From contig OY282380.1 in NCBI GenBank assembly GCA_958295885.1, positions 3,472,001-3,536,000 of the forward strand: a DNA stretch of 64,000 nt, in the 5' to 3' direction. Made by a program: the position numbers and the translations under genes. Within the stretch, counting starts at the first letter, position 1. Each line of letters begins with the position of its first letter. Shown in pieces: positions 17,328 through 27,151 of the stretch. This DNA comes from Arenicellales bacterium (GTDB taxonomy: Bacteria > Pseudomonadota > Gammaproteobacteria > Arenicellales > JAJDZL01). The notes under the pieces were generated by a model. The model did not search any database. It saw only the letters and a list, made by a program, of their open reading frames with translations, and was not told the DNA's origin.

Positions 17328-19340
17328 CTAGCCATCTGTGCGTGGTATTTCTGGATTCCATATTCGCAAAAAGATCGCTTCTCCGTTTTCCTTAACCTCT
17401 AGAGAACCCCGCAACCGATAAAGCTCTTCGGTTGAGGATAATTCAGCCTTGCCGATGATTTCTACAACCCAGTCGTCTTGACAGAATTGCAAGCGATGTG
17501 TAAATGCGCTTCGTGCACTCGTGAGATCGTTTGTACAAATTGTGTGACACGCGTCGGTTTCGACACCAAAGTCCAGATTCATAGCCGGAAACCGCACAAC
17601 TTTTTTCGGCTGCTTCCAGCTGTCTGTCCGAATTTGACCATTCGGGGCGATATCAATCCGCCTTTCAAGAATAGGGTTCGCAATGACAACAAAAGTGTCA
17701 GATGAAGAGCGATTTGATTCTGATTCCGGAAGATTGCAGTCGACCCCGTAATCTCGCGGATAAAGTGGAATACGCAAGAAGCAATTCGCGGTACTCAAGC
17801 TCAGTTTCGAGAATCTTGGTGACGGCCAGATGAGCGGCCAGTACGAACCGGATATTGAGAGCCTTAATCGGTGACCTGCTTCAAATCGATAAGCTTTGTT
17901 CGGGAAATTGATTGCATACGTAGAAGCGATGTTCTGACGCAATGTGACCGGCGACTTCAGGTCATCGCTCAACGCTAGGTTCCGCACTGCAAGGCTCACC
18001 TGCGCAATGCTGCCGTTCGGCGCCACATCGCAGATCCGTGCGGCAATTTGCGCATTTTTTTGATCTGCAGCGATAGACAGATTGAGATGTGCTGAACCTA
18101 GCATGTCAATCGCTTCTGCGATGGGTGCCGTTTCGAAAACAAGCGACCGTTCATCGTCTGCCCGCTGATCCAATGGCAACCCTCCGACGCGCCCAAAGTA
18201 ACCACTATCACCTGCGGAACAGCCAACTGCAGGATCAACGGGGATTATTTTGTTTGAATCAATCGCATTTGGTTCAGTCTGCAATGATTGATCACAGAAA
18301 AACAATGTTTCTGATTCGGTCTGTCCACAAGGCCACTTCTGCAGTGTTGTCCAGAACCCAGTACGTCGGTCAATTTTGTCCCGTGGCTCATCGAAACTGC
18401 CCATCCATACAGTTAATTTAGGGTCATTAGGAGCGTCGTTCTCAATGTCGTTCAACCAGTGGTTCCACCACCTCACAGCAACTCTTTGAAATGAGATGCC
18501 GGGACCGGGACTGGCTTGATCTGGATAGTGATGTCCCCAAGGCCCGATGATTCCCCAACAATTGACCGGATCGCGACTCAGGCAGTTGATTATCGTGTTG
18601 CTGTATCGATCACACCAGCCACCGATCAGCAAAACGGGACAATCAAATGCTTTGTTCACCTGGCCTACTGAACCCTGACCCCAGTAGTCATCAAATTTTT
18701 GATGTGCAATCCAGTTTTCAACAGGAAATGTGGATTTTTCCAGACGCCGCATCCAAATGTCTCTCCATCCTTCACCAAGATTTTGCGGGTCTGGAGGAGA
18801 TGCTAGGATGGCAGGCAAGGTCGCCGCCCATTCGATGGTGTCAGTCGTCACACATCCACCAATGTAGTGAATATCGTCTTCGAAACGATTGTCGGTCGCG
18901 CATACCGCAATCACGGCCTTCAATTCGGTTGGTTTTGCCATCGCCATTTGCAGACTGCTGGTGCCACCCCAGGATGTGCCCATCATACCAACGCGCCCGT
19001 TACACCAGGGTTGTGCCGCAGTCCATTCGATAACTTCCTCGGCATCGGATAGCTCGCGTGTGCCGTACATGTCTTCCATATTCCCTTCGGAATCCCCTGA
19101 ACCGCGCATGTCAACTCGAATCGAAACAAAGTCATGTTGAGAGAAATAGACATGATTGCGTTCGTCGCGAGCTCGAACCAAGTCTCGTTTTCGATACGGG
19201 ATATATTCAAGAATCGCTGCTTTGGGAGCAGTTTCGGCATCACTTGGCAGCCAGATGCGCGCAGAGAGCCGGGTGCCGTCCGACATCTCTATCGGAGCGT
19301 GTTCAATGTTTGTTGTGTTGTAAAAGCAATCTGTATTCAC
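17328..19340 (-). CDS. CocE/NonD family serine hydrolase (X-Pro dipeptidase-like), copy 1
   Basis: A 670-residue alpha/beta hydrolase of the CocE/NonD (peptidase S15) family. The oxyanion region EYIPYRKRDLV and VDMRGSGDSEG are conserved. The nucleophile is Ser123 in GTSWGG. A later WCDRYSNT segment carries the likely catalytic Asp, and GPWGHHYPD the His. A C-terminal jelly-roll domain follows. No signal peptide is visible, so it is probably cytoplasmic and acts on imported acylated or proline-containing peptides. It starts 80 bp from the divergent permease gene, so both sides likely share a regulatory region. A paralogue ends the opposite operon. Confidence 0.9.
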   Translation of the reverse strand: MNTDCFYNTTNIEHAPIEMSDGTRLSARIWLPSDAETAPKAAILEYIPYRKRDLVRARDERNHVYFSQHDFVSIRVDMRGSGDSEGNMEDMYGTRELSDAEEVIEWTAAQPWCNGRVGMMGTSWGGTSSLQMAMAKPTELKAVIAVCATDNRFEDDIHYIGGCVTTDTIEWAATLPAILASPPDPQNLGEGWRDIWMRRLEKSTFPVENWIAHQKFDDYWGQGSVGQVNKAFDCPVLLIGGWCDRYSNTIINCLSRDPVNCWGIIGPWGHHYPDQASPGPGISFQRVAVRWWNHWLNDIENDAPNDPKLTVWMGSFDEPRDKIDRRTGFWTTLQKWPCGQTESETLFFCDQSLQTEPNAIDSNKIIPVDPAVGCSAGDSGYFGRVGGLPLDQRADDERSLVFETAPIAEAIDMLGSAHLNLSIAADQKNAQIAARICDVAPNGSIAQVSLAVRNLALSDDLKSPVTLRQNIASTYAINFPNKAYRFEAGHRLRLSISGSYWPLIWPSPRFSKLSLSTANCFLRIPLYPRDYGVDCNLPESESNRSSSDTFVVIANPILERRIDIAPNGQIRTDSWKQPKKVVRFPAMNLDFGVETDACHTICTNDLTSARSAFTHRLQFCQDDWVVEIIGKAELSSTEELYRLRGSLEVKENGEAIFLRIWNPEIPRTDG

Positions 19341-19420
19341 ATTGACTTGTGGGATTGATATTATATTCCTGCACTAAAATTTTCTGTTCAATTCATCACC
19401 GGAAATACAGAGAGGCCTCT
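19341..19420. promoter_or_regulatory. Divergent promoter region of the peptide-uptake cluster
   Basis: The only gap between the minus-strand hydrolase/binding-protein genes and the plus-strand dpp operon. Both promoters must lie here or extend into coding sequence. It is AT-rich; no clear sigma-70 boxes or operator stand out. Confidence 0.4.
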
Positions 19421-20365
19421 TTGCTTCTGTACATAATCAAACGCACTGCCTTGGGAGTCATTATCGTCCTGCTGGCAGTGGCGTTGCTTTTCTGTATGAT
19501 ACATTTGATACCTGGTGATCCGGCGCGAATACTCTTGGGACCGAGAGCCACACCAGAGCTGATCGCTGCCATGTCTGCGCGGCTTGGCTTGGATTTACCG
19601 TTTCCGGTACAAATCGGGCGCTTTTTCATGAATCTGCTGCGTGGCGACCTTGGGATGGATGTCATCACCAATCGTCCAGTTGTGGAAATCGTCGTCGGAC
19701 AGTTGCCGTACACCTTGTGGCTGATCTTTTTTGCAATTTTTTTTGCGGGACTGATCGGCGTTCCGCTGGGATGCTACTCGGCAATTCATCGAAATTCTCT
19801 ATTTGACCGCATCAGCGGTTTTATCTCCGTTTCGTTCATCACGACGCCGTCTTTCGTAGTCGCACTGTACGCGTTATTGATATTCGCAGTGGCGCTTCAA
19901 TGGTTTCCGGCAGTTGGTGCCGGCGACAAAGGCGATCTGTTGGATCAGGCAGTACATCTCGTTCTGCCAGTAATCTCTATTGGCCTGGCATGGGTGGGCT
20001 ATCTCGCGCGATTGGTGCGCGCCTCAATGCTCGAAGTCATGGAGGAAAGTCATATTCGAACAGCGCGTGCATTTGGTCTCTCTGAACGGAGAATCATCTA
20101 TCACTACGCTTTGAAATTAGCGATATTGCCGACGGTTTCGGTTATAGGAGTCGGCATGGGATTTCTTTTGTCGTCGGCCCTTCTTACCGAAATAGTTTTC
20201 GCCCGCCCCGGCATCGGTAAATTGATCTATGATTCAGTCATCACAAGAAATTATCCTGTAGTAATGGGATCAGTGCTGGCCAGCACGATCCTCTTTGTTG
20301 TCAGTACGACGATGTCTGATCTGATCAATGCCTGGCTGGACCCAAGGACCCGGGCGACGCTGTGA
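19421..20365 (+). CDS. Peptide ABC transporter permease, DppB-like
   Basis: A membrane permease of about 314 residues beginning LLLYIIKRTALGVIIVLLAV, with six predicted helices. The family segments HLIPGDPAR, the LRGDLG motif and a C-terminal EAA-type loop (EVMEESHIRTARAFGLSERRI) contact the ATPases. TTG at 19421 is chosen because a GAGAGG site precedes it and it gives the family N-terminus; an ATG at 19349 would add 24 unrelated residues. The stop overlaps the start of the next permease (GTGA). Confidence 0.92.
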   Translation: MLLYIIKRTALGVIIVLLAVALLFCMIHLIPGDPARILLGPRATPELIAAMSARLGLDLPFPVQIGRFFMNLLRGDLGMDVITNRPVVEIVVGQLPYTLWLIFFAIFFAGLIGVPLGCYSAIHRNSLFDRISGFISVSFITTPSFVVALYALLIFAVALQWFPAVGAGDKGDLLDQAVHLVLPVISIGLAWVGYLARLVRASMLEVMEESHIRTARAFGLSERRIIYHYALKLAILPTVSVIGVGMGFLLSSALLTEIVFARPGIGKLIYDSVITRNYPVVMGSVLASTILFVVSTTMSDLINAWLDPRTRATL

Positions 20366-21198
20366 TTGCTGTAATTCGTCGGGTAATCAAAGAACCGACC
20401 GGCTTGTTCGGACTGTTGCTGGTTACGTTTATTGTTAGCAGCGCGCTCTTAGCCGGAATAATCGCTCCGTACGACCCGATCGCACTAAATATTGCAGATC
20501 GCTTGCAATCGCCGTCTCAAAGCCATCTGCTTGGTACCGACCAGCTGGGACGCGACCTCTTTTCCCGAGTGTTATTTGGGGGGCGAGTGGCACTGGGTGT
20601 TGCTTTGGCAGCAATCGGTGTGGCATTAGTCTGTGGTATCGTGCTCGGCATGCTGGCAGGATTTGGCCCACCTTGGTTGGATAAGGCTATTTTGCTGTTT
20701 TTTGATACGATCCGCTCTTTTCCGACTGTGATGTTCGCGCTCGCTGCAGTTGCCCTCGTCGGGCCATCTCTTCAGACTGTCATCGTTGTCATAATAGTGA
20801 CCACGATTCCAGTCTACGGCCGCGTCGTACGAACGCAGACACTATCCATCAAATCCAACGAATTCATCAAAGCTGAACAGGTGATGGGCGCAAAAACAAC
20901 TCGCATACTCGGTATGCACGTACTGCCAAACATCGTCGGGCCGCTGATGATACTCGCATCAATGGATATTCCCACAGTCATCGCACTGGAAGCAGGTTTG
21001 AGTTTCCTGGGAATGGGAGTGAAGCCACCAACCCCGTCCTGGGGCAGCATACTCAATGACGGTTTCGCACTGATACGCGTGACTCCTTGGCCGATAATCG
21101 CTGGCAGCCTGCCGCTGATATTGATTACGCTTGGTTTTACGTTTCTTGGAGAGTCGCTCAGAGATTTTATCGATCCAAAGTTGAGAAAAAGCTTTTGA
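20362..21198 (+). CDS. Peptide ABC transporter permease, DppC-like
   Basis: A 278-residue partner permease. It has the DppC N-terminal helix followed by LQSPSQSHLLGTDQLGRDLF, the hallmark of this subfamily, and the EAA loop FIKAEQVMGAKTTRILGMH. The GTG start overlaps the dppB stop, indicating translational coupling. It ends in a TTGA overlap with the first ATPase gene. Together with DppB it forms the transmembrane channel. Confidence 0.93.
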   Translation: MIAVIRRVIKEPTGLFGLLLVTFIVSSALLAGIIAPYDPIALNIADRLQSPSQSHLLGTDQLGRDLFSRVLFGGRVALGVALAAIGVALVCGIVLGMLAGFGPPWLDKAILLFFDTIRSFPTVMFALAAVALVGPSLQTVIVVIIVTTIPVYGRVVRTQTLSIKSNEFIKAEQVMGAKTTRILGMHVLPNIVGPLMILASMDIPTVIALEAGLSFLGMGVKPPTPSWGSILNDGFALIRVTPWPIIAGSLPLILITLGFTFLGESLRDFIDPKLRKSF

Positions 21199-22163
21199 CC
21201 GAACCTCTTCTCACCATCCGGAATTTGTCGGTCGACTATCGAATCGAAGCAGGCCGATTGCAGGCGTTGCGTCAAGTCAGTGTCGATGTGCCAAAAGCAT
21301 CGATTGTCGGAGTCGTCGGCGAAAGTGGTTGCGGCAAGTCGACGCTGATCTCATCAATTAGCCGACTGTTACCGCATAACGCATCGGTCAGCAATGGAAC
21401 AATCGAATTCGAGGGTGTCAATCTGCTTGATCTCAGCGAAAACGAAATGCGAGCAATGCGAGGAACCCGAATAAACATAGTATTTCAAGATCCTATGACC
21501 AGCCTTAATCCAGTGCTGTCAATTGAGCAGCAGATGACGCATATACAGTATCGCGACCAAACTTCCAGATCTGCAAAACTCAAAAAGTCCCTCGCTATGC
21601 TTGAAAGCGTGGGGATCGCAGATCCGCATAAGCGCATCGCGCAGTTTCCACATGAGTACTCGGGCGGCATGCTGCAGCGGATATCGATCGCGATGGCTTT
21701 GCAGGCGCGACCTTCACTACTGATTGCCGACGAGCCCACAACTGCTCTTGATGCGACACTGGAGGTGCAAATCATTCATCTGCTGAAGGATATTCAAGCA
21801 GAGGTCGGTTGTTCAATTTTATTCATCTCGCATCATTTGGGCGTAATCGCGGAGCTATGCGATTATGTGGTCGTCATGTATGCCGGAGAAGTGGTCGAAA
21901 AAGGAACGGTGAGGGATGTTTTCCACAATCCCGCTCACCCCTACACACAAAAACTGCTTGAATGTGATCCGGCCAACATCCAAACAAAAACGAGAATTTT
22001 ACCTGTCATTCCCGGTGAGATTCCAGATCTCGTTAACTTATCCGGCGGGTGCATTTTTAGCAGTCGCTGCCATTGCGTCCTGCCGGCTTGTGAAACTCAC
22101 GTGCCGCAAAGAAGGGAAGTTACATCTGGTCATTCAGCCAAGTGTCATCTGTTGCCAACATGA
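21195..22163 (+). CDS. Peptide ABC transporter ATPase, DppD-like
   Basis: A 322-residue ATPase with Walker A GESGCGKST, signature YSGGMLQR, Walker B LLIADEPTTALD and the switch His in ISHHLG. The C-terminal extension with spaced cysteines (CIFSSRCHC and CETH) is the oligopeptide-transporter C-terminal domain. The TTG at 21195 overlaps the dppC stop and gives the family N-terminus TEPLLTIRNLSVDY. An upstream ATG in frame would run back into the permease gene. Confidence 0.93.
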   Translation: MTEPLLTIRNLSVDYRIEAGRLQALRQVSVDVPKASIVGVVGESGCGKSTLISSISRLLPHNASVSNGTIEFEGVNLLDLSENEMRAMRGTRINIVFQDPMTSLNPVLSIEQQMTHIQYRDQTSRSAKLKKSLAMLESVGIADPHKRIAQFPHEYSGGMLQRISIAMALQARPSLLIADEPTTALDATLEVQIIHLLKDIQAEVGCSILFISHHLGVIAELCDYVVVMYAGEVVEKGTVRDVFHNPAHPYTQKLLECDPANIQTKTRILPVIPGEIPDLVNLSGGCIFSSRCHCVLPACETHVPQRREVTSGHSAKCHLLPT

Positions 22164-23134
22164 CAGCCATACTGCAACTTAAAAACGTGCGTGTTTGTTT
22201 CCGCGTCAAGTCTTCCATGCGCGCTTTATTCGATCGAACCAGCCCTGCGAGCTTTGACGCGGTGCGAGATGCCAGTTTTTCCTTACACGAAGGGCAAACG
22301 CTGGCACTGGTAGGAGAAAGCGGCGCCGGGAAATCAACTCTGGCGCTGGCGATAACCGGACTTGAGCGAATCGCAGAGGGCTCCATTCAGTTTGAGGGGC
22401 AGGAAGTTTCGCAGATGCAGGCACACGAGATCAGGGAATATCGACGTGGAATCGGCTATATGTGGCAGAACGCGATAGGGTCGCTCAGTCCCAGAATGAC
22501 TGTACGTTCATTGATTACAGAACCCGCGAGAATTCACAGGCTGCCAGATGTTGATCAACGCGCATTGAGCAGCAGACTTCTTAATCTAGTCGGCCTTGCG
22601 GAAGAATTTGGAGATCGGTATCCCCATCAGTTAAGCGGCGGGCAGGCGCGACGGGTTGGAGTGGCGCGTGCGCTGGCATTGAATCCTCGGCTGATCGTAG
22701 CAGATGAACCAACGGCCGGGCTGGATGTTTCTGTGCAGGGAGAAATTCTCAATCTATTGAACCAATTGCAGGATGAACTGAAAATCAGCATGCTGGTCAT
22801 TACCCATAACTTGAATGTTGTGCGACATACGTCCGACAAAATTGCGATTATGTATTTGGGGCGTATTGTAGAACAGGGTGATACTGCAGAAATATTCTCC
22901 AGACCGCGGCATCCATACACCTTGGCCTTGCTTTCAGCAAGTCCTAGCCCAGACCCTGACAAGCAAGCCGATAGAATCGAATTGAAAGGTGAGGTTCCCA
23001 GTCCGATCAATCGGCCGTCAGGGTGCGAATTTCATACAAGATGTCCATTTGCGGCAGATATCTGTGCTGAAATTCCTCCACCGTTTGAGGCGTTGAGTGA
23101 CAGCCAGGCATTGAGTTGCCATTTCCCCAGATGA
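22160..23134 (+). CDS. Peptide ABC transporter ATPase, DppF-like
   Basis: A 324-residue second ATPase. It has Walker A GESGAGKST, signature LSGGQARR, Walker B LIVADEPTAGLD and a C-terminal CEFHTRCPFA motif typical of this family. The ATG at 22160 overlaps the dppD stop (ATGA), so it is preferred over one 18 bases upstream. It is the last transporter gene before the second CocE-type hydrolase, 31 nt away. Confidence 0.92.
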   Translation: MTAILQLKNVRVCFRVKSSMRALFDRTSPASFDAVRDASFSLHEGQTLALVGESGAGKSTLALAITGLERIAEGSIQFEGQEVSQMQAHEIREYRRGIGYMWQNAIGSLSPRMTVRSLITEPARIHRLPDVDQRALSSRLLNLVGLAEEFGDRYPHQLSGGQARRVGVARALALNPRLIVADEPTAGLDVSVQGEILNLLNQLQDELKISMLVITHNLNVVRHTSDKIAIMYLGRIVEQGDTAEIFSRPRHPYTLALLSASPSPDPDKQADRIELKGEVPSPINRPSGCEFHTRCPFAADICAEIPPPFEALSDSQALSCHFPR

Positions 23135-23165
23135 CCAGTCAACCTTGGTACGTGTGAGAACAAAG

Positions 23166-25166
23166 ATGAATTTGCATGTAACGGATACCTGGATTCCGAT
23201 GCAAGACGGTGCGCGGCTTGGTGCACGAATATGGATGCCAGATCGCGGCAAGTCGCAAATGCTGCCGGCAGTACTTGAATACATTCCATATCGCAAGGAT
23301 GATTTTACGGCGATCAGAGATTCCACAACCATCGCGTGGTTTGCCAAGCAAGGCTATGTGAGTGTGCGTGTTGATATGCGTGGTTCGGGAAGTTCAGATG
23401 GCGTAATGTATGACGAATACTCCGATATCGAGATCAAGGACGGCATAGAAGTAGTCAATTGGTTGGCAAAACAACCTTGGTGTGACGGAAATGTCGGCAT
23501 GATCGGAATCTCCTGGGGAGGCGTGACAGGACTGCAGCTCGCAAGCCGCAATCCCGAACCTTTGAAAACAGTCATCGCAGTGGGGACTACTGAATTTCGA
23601 TATTACGATGACGGCGGTTACTATTTGGGGTGCATGATCGGCCAAACAATCGGTTGGGGCGCGATCATGTTCGGTTACAATACTCGCCCTCCAGATCCTG
23701 CATTGATCGGAGACCGATGGCGAGATTTGTGGCTGGAGCGCGTCCGCACCGCACCGCACTACCTTACCTATTGGTTGGAGCACCAGCGCGAAGACAGTTA
23801 TTGGCTGCGAGGCACGGTGGGTACCGATTATTCCGCCATCAAAATCCCGATTTATGCAGTTAGCGGTCATGCCGATTGCTGGCCGAACACCGTGAGCCGC
23901 TTACTGGAAAACTTACAGTGCAGCAAACGCGGATTACAGGGCCAATGGTGTCATCGGTACCCGCACTTGGGAATTCCAGGTCCGCAAGTCGGCTTTCTGC
24001 AAGATGCCAAGCGATGGTTCGACGAGTGGCTTAAAGGCGAGGACACTGGCATCATGCGAGAGGATGCCTATCAGGTCTACATGCAAGACAGTGTTCGTCC
24101 AAAGAAATACTATGACGTTCGGCCAGGGAGATGGGTGAGCGAGCCTGCCTGGCCGTCTCCTTTCGTGAAATCCGAGCGATTCCACCTAGGAAACGAAAGT
24201 CTTATGACCTCAAGTGCCGAGGCGGTGGAACTTTCAATCACATCACTGCAAACCGTCGGATTGGAATCAGGCGAATACATGCCATGGTTCGCATTTGGGG
24301 TTGCTGATGAACTGCCGGGTGATCAACAAGTCGAAGATCAAGGATCCCTTTGTTTTGATACCGACATTCTCGAAGAACCGTTGGAAATTCTGGGGAATCC
24401 AGAACTTAAGGTCAAGTTGACGTGTGATAAACCTGCGGCATTGCTGGCAGTTCGTCTTTGCGATGTCTGGCCGAATGGTGAAAGCACACTCATTACCCGT
24501 GGATTGCTGAATCTTTGCTATCGAGAGTCGAAAAGTAAACCGCAAGAATTGGCTGTAGATCAAAGTTACACAGTAACCATCAGCCTGAATCACACGGGTT
24601 ATGTCGTACCGGCCGGGCACAATCTACGCCTCGCCGTCTCCACAAGTTATTGGCCTATGGCATGGCCTGCTCCTTGGGCAGCAAAAGTCGTGATTGCGAC
24701 AGAAAACAGCCACTTGAGTCTTCCGTTGCGGCAAGAAAGCGGAGGCGTGAGAAATCTGACTGATTTTGCAGACCCGGTCGTTCGCGATGATCTGCCCACC
24801 AGCCAACTTAGAGAATTCAAGCAGGAGCGGGTGGTGGACGTAGACCCTGAAACACAGATGCATCAACTCAAGATATTCACTGATAACGGTAAAGTCAGGT
24901 TTGAAGACAATGAAGTTGAAATGGCATCGAGATGTTGGCAGACGTACGCGATCGATGCCGATGATCCACTATCGGCAAACGCAAAATACGAATGGGAATG
25001 GGAATTCGGTCGAGGTGAATCCTGGCAGGTGAGAACTCTGACAAGCACTAAGCTGTATTCGGACACGGAAAGTTTTTATCTTGAATCCGAGGTGACGGCT
25101 TGGGAACAGGAGAATCAGGTTTATCACAGGTCCGAACTTCAGAGATTCGACAGAGACCACTATTGA
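23166..25166 (+). CDS. CocE/NonD family serine hydrolase, copy 2
   Basis: A paralogue of the gene at 17328-19340, 666 residues from the ATG at 23166 (a TTG 21 bases upstream is an alternative). Conserved parts are EYIPYRKDDF, VDMRGSGSSDG and the nucleophile Ser116 in GISWGG. The Asp region reads GHADCWPN and the His region WCHRYPHLG. It ends the dpp operon. Two divergent paralogues on either side of one transporter suggest that peptides or acyl-peptides are imported and then hydrolysed, perhaps with different specificities. The frame is intact. Confidence 0.9.
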   Translation: MNLHVTDTWIPMQDGARLGARIWMPDRGKSQMLPAVLEYIPYRKDDFTAIRDSTTIAWFAKQGYVSVRVDMRGSGSSDGVMYDEYSDIEIKDGIEVVNWLAKQPWCDGNVGMIGISWGGVTGLQLASRNPEPLKTVIAVGTTEFRYYDDGGYYLGCMIGQTIGWGAIMFGYNTRPPDPALIGDRWRDLWLERVRTAPHYLTYWLEHQREDSYWLRGTVGTDYSAIKIPIYAVSGHADCWPNTVSRLLENLQCSKRGLQGQWCHRYPHLGIPGPQVGFLQDAKRWFDEWLKGEDTGIMREDAYQVYMQDSVRPKKYYDVRPGRWVSEPAWPSPFVKSERFHLGNESLMTSSAEAVELSITSLQTVGLESGEYMPWFAFGVADELPGDQQVEDQGSLCFDTDILEEPLEILGNPELKVKLTCDKPAALLAVRLCDVWPNGESTLITRGLLNLCYRESKSKPQELAVDQSYTVTISLNHTGYVVPAGHNLRLAVSTSYWPMAWPAPWAAKVVIATENSHLSLPLRQESGGVRNLTDFADPVVRDDLPTSQLREFKQERVVDVDPETQMHQLKIFTDNGKVRFEDNEVEMASRCWQTYAIDADDPLSANAKYEWEWEFGRGESWQVRTLTSTKLYSDTESFYLESEVTAWEQENQVYHRSELQRFDRDHY

Positions 25167-25579
25167 CGATCAGTTACGTTTGGCGTTTCCCGTCACCCTC
25201 ATTCTGTTTCCCGCCAGAGAGTGAGTGCCCTTTGAATCGGAATTGCAGTGCTGGAGTTTTCTAGACCCCGTGCGATGCGGTTAACTTTGAATTGAAACGT
25301 AATTCGTTTTGCTATCCTCAATTTACTGTGCGCCGTGTAAACGAGATTTTTTCAGTGGGTGCGAAACACACAACATCTGTCGTTCCGGTTGGCAGCAGCC
25401 AGGGCTGTTTATGGAGGCAACGACATGGAGTGAAGCAACCTGGTGCAAAAGGGTCGCGGTTCGAGCGACTTAGCGAACATTTGACAATTAGCGAATCTCA
25501 TTTCGAAGATACACCCCCGCAACGGTTCGAATTCTTCTGGGCTCACCAAGTCAATGCATAATCAAATCATATGCCTAAC
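25167..25579. other. Intergenic stretch, no supported gene
   Basis: About 410 bp between the hydrolase and the ParE stop. An open frame at 25292-25561 has no family resemblance or clear ribosome-binding site. No strong terminator is visible. Confidence 0.4.
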
Positions 25580-25885
25580 TCATTCAAAGTGCCGCAGTGG
25601 AGACATCCGTTGATGAAGAATACGAAGCACAGAAATACCATTTTCGGTGAGCCGACAATAGATTACGTGACGCGCAATTGGTAGACGGCGGTAGTTCTTG
25701 CGAATGTGATCACATTTTGTGCTAGGTTGTGGATTGTTGATGAGTTGATCAAAAGCAGTGCTGAATTTGTCAATATTTTTGTTGGCCTGTGATATCCCCC
25801 AGTTGCCATAGGTACAGACCCATATGTAATCCAAATCTCGCTCTGCTTCAGGAGATAATTGGCATTCAGCAAGATTATCCGGCAT
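25580..25885 (-). CDS. ParE-type toxin
   Basis: A 101-residue RelE/ParE-superfamily toxin: LSPEAERDLDYIWVCTYGNWG at the N-terminus and the C-terminal strand segment HVIYCRLTENGISVLRILHQRM. ParE proteins usually poison DNA gyrase. It overlaps the upstream antitoxin gene by 11 nt and is transcribed with it. The frame is intact. Confidence 0.88.
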   Translation of the reverse strand: MPDNLAECQLSPEAERDLDYIWVCTYGNWGISQANKNIDKFSTAFDQLINNPQPSTKCDHIRKNYRRLPIARHVIYCRLTENGISVLRILHQRMSPLRHFE

Positions 25886-26123
25886 GTTTAGCGGCCATAT
25901 TCGCTTTGAAATATTCGCTGTCGAACGAAACAGGGTTGCCGCTTTTTTCGCCCTTTATCAATTCACTGCGAATTGTTTCAATTTCCAGTAGCTGCGCTTG
26001 ATCGCGACGAACAAGGTCGCGAATATATTCGCTGTAGTTCGTGTAAATGCCTGATTCAATTTGTGCCTCCATCCACTCGTTTTGTTGTCTGGTGACAGTG
26101 TTTATCTTTCTGAATTTATCCAT
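25875..26123 (-). CDS. ParD-type antitoxin
   Basis: An 82-residue ribbon-helix-helix antitoxin: QQNEWMEAQIESGIYTNYSE, YIRDLVRRDQ and an acidic C-terminal tail. It precedes parE with an 11-nt overlap. A 7-bp inverted repeat lies 38 bp upstream and is the likely autoregulatory operator. Confidence 0.88.
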   Translation of the reverse strand: MDKFRKINTVTRQQNEWMEAQIESGIYTNYSEYIRDLVRRDQAQLLEIETIRSELIKGEKSGNPVSFDSEYFKANMAAKHAG

Positions 26124-26160
26124 GCCAGTTTATCTCGCACTGTTCTGTAATTACAAAAAT

Positions 26161-26180
26161 CATACTATTGATGTAGTATG
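26161..26180. promoter_or_regulatory. Operator candidate for parDE
   Basis: CATACTA and TAGTATG form a perfect 7-bp inverted repeat around 6 nt, just upstream of parD. A third half-like motif (CATACTGG) follows at once. The arrangement suits cooperative ParD binding. Confidence 0.55.
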
Positions 26181-26482
26181 GCATACTGGTTTTATGCCAA
26201 CTGTATAACAGCTCATTGAAGTGATTTGGAGACTTGAGTCGAACGGATGACCGTGTTCGTGACTACTCTTGGTACAACAGGCTCCGTTTCTGGCCCAGCC
26301 CCGCCAGCTTGGAATTTCAATCTTTAGTGACAGATTCTGCTGGCACAATTCGATCAAACCAGAGTTACCGGCGCTTGCCCAAGGCTGTTACAGAGACTCT
26401 GCAACATCGCACAACTGGTCTGTAACTCATGTACATGGGTTGTCCAATCAGTGATGCAGTTGATGGAGCTGGATTTGCTGGA

Positions 26483-26767
26483 CTAAGAGAGTTCGAGTCG
26501 CAGTTTACGACCGACGGCATTTGCAGCACGTACTAGGGCGCCGACTACAGCACTGTCGGTTTCAGGAACAAGCATGCGAGAAAGTTGCGACCGGCTAGTA
26601 CATCGGAACCTCACCATCTCCACTTTGAAAATTCCGTGCTTTTTCATCTCCTCAGAGAGTTGAAAGGCCAACACGCGCTTCACAGTCCGTTCAGCAGTTT
26701 GCTCATAATCGCCTTGCTCTTTGAGAAAGTCTTCAAAGTTCTGATCTGGATGTCTTTTTTTTGTCAT
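26483..26767 (-). CDS. XRE-family helix-turn-helix protein
   Basis: A 94-residue protein starting MTKKRHPDQNFEDFLKEQG. It resembles the small XRE antitoxin-like family with LAFQLSEEMKKHGI, an HTH core (CTSRSQLSRMLVPETDSAVV) and the ending AANAVGRKLRLELS. It may be the orphan antitoxin of a lost pair; the 150 bp upstream shows no intact toxin. A TTGACA box lies shortly before the start. The frame is intact. Confidence 0.75.
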   Translation of the reverse strand: MTKKRHPDQNFEDFLKEQGDYEQTAERTVKRVLAFQLSEEMKKHGIFKVEMVRFRCTSRSQLSRMLVPETDSAVVGALVRAANAVGRKLRLELS

Positions 26768-27151
26768 TTCAAACCTCTAATTCTCTTTTCTGTCAAGGTT
26801 CGAATGCGTTCCTGCCGCGCCCACTACCCGATCCAGCGAGAACTTCGTTCCGAGTTTGCTATAGTGACCCCAGGTGCACCAATTGCAAACCATCGCTTCC
26901 CACCGGACTAAAAATCAACACTGGGCCAGTGTTGCCGGGCGAATTGCTCGACACCGTAACTGGCTTAAGGGGCCAAAGGTTGTTCACTGTTTGTGCGTTC
27001 AATTTTGAAGCCTACTCCACACATTTATGAAAATGAATAAGACCAATCATGCAAAGTATCAGTTTGCACATCGAAAGCAATTTTCTTTCTTTCTCACGGG
27101 GTCGAGTCAAACCGGTCGTCACGATGACTTGAAAGTTCACAAAGCCGTACA
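26768..27151. other. Intergenic region between XRE gene and recQ
   Basis: About 380 bp with promoter function expected for both divergent genes. No gene is supported. A TTGACAGAAA sequence on the minus strand near 26790 could be the -35 box of the XRE gene. Confidence 0.4.

Noticed and set aside
25292-25561. 89-codon open frame after the CocE operon
   Set aside because: No family resemblance, no ribosome-binding site and biased odd composition; likely chance.
26795-26830. GGTTCGAAT followed by a CCACTA-like end, resembling a tRNA 3' end
   Set aside because: The bases around the loop do not pair as a T-stem, and no cloverleaf can be built upstream.
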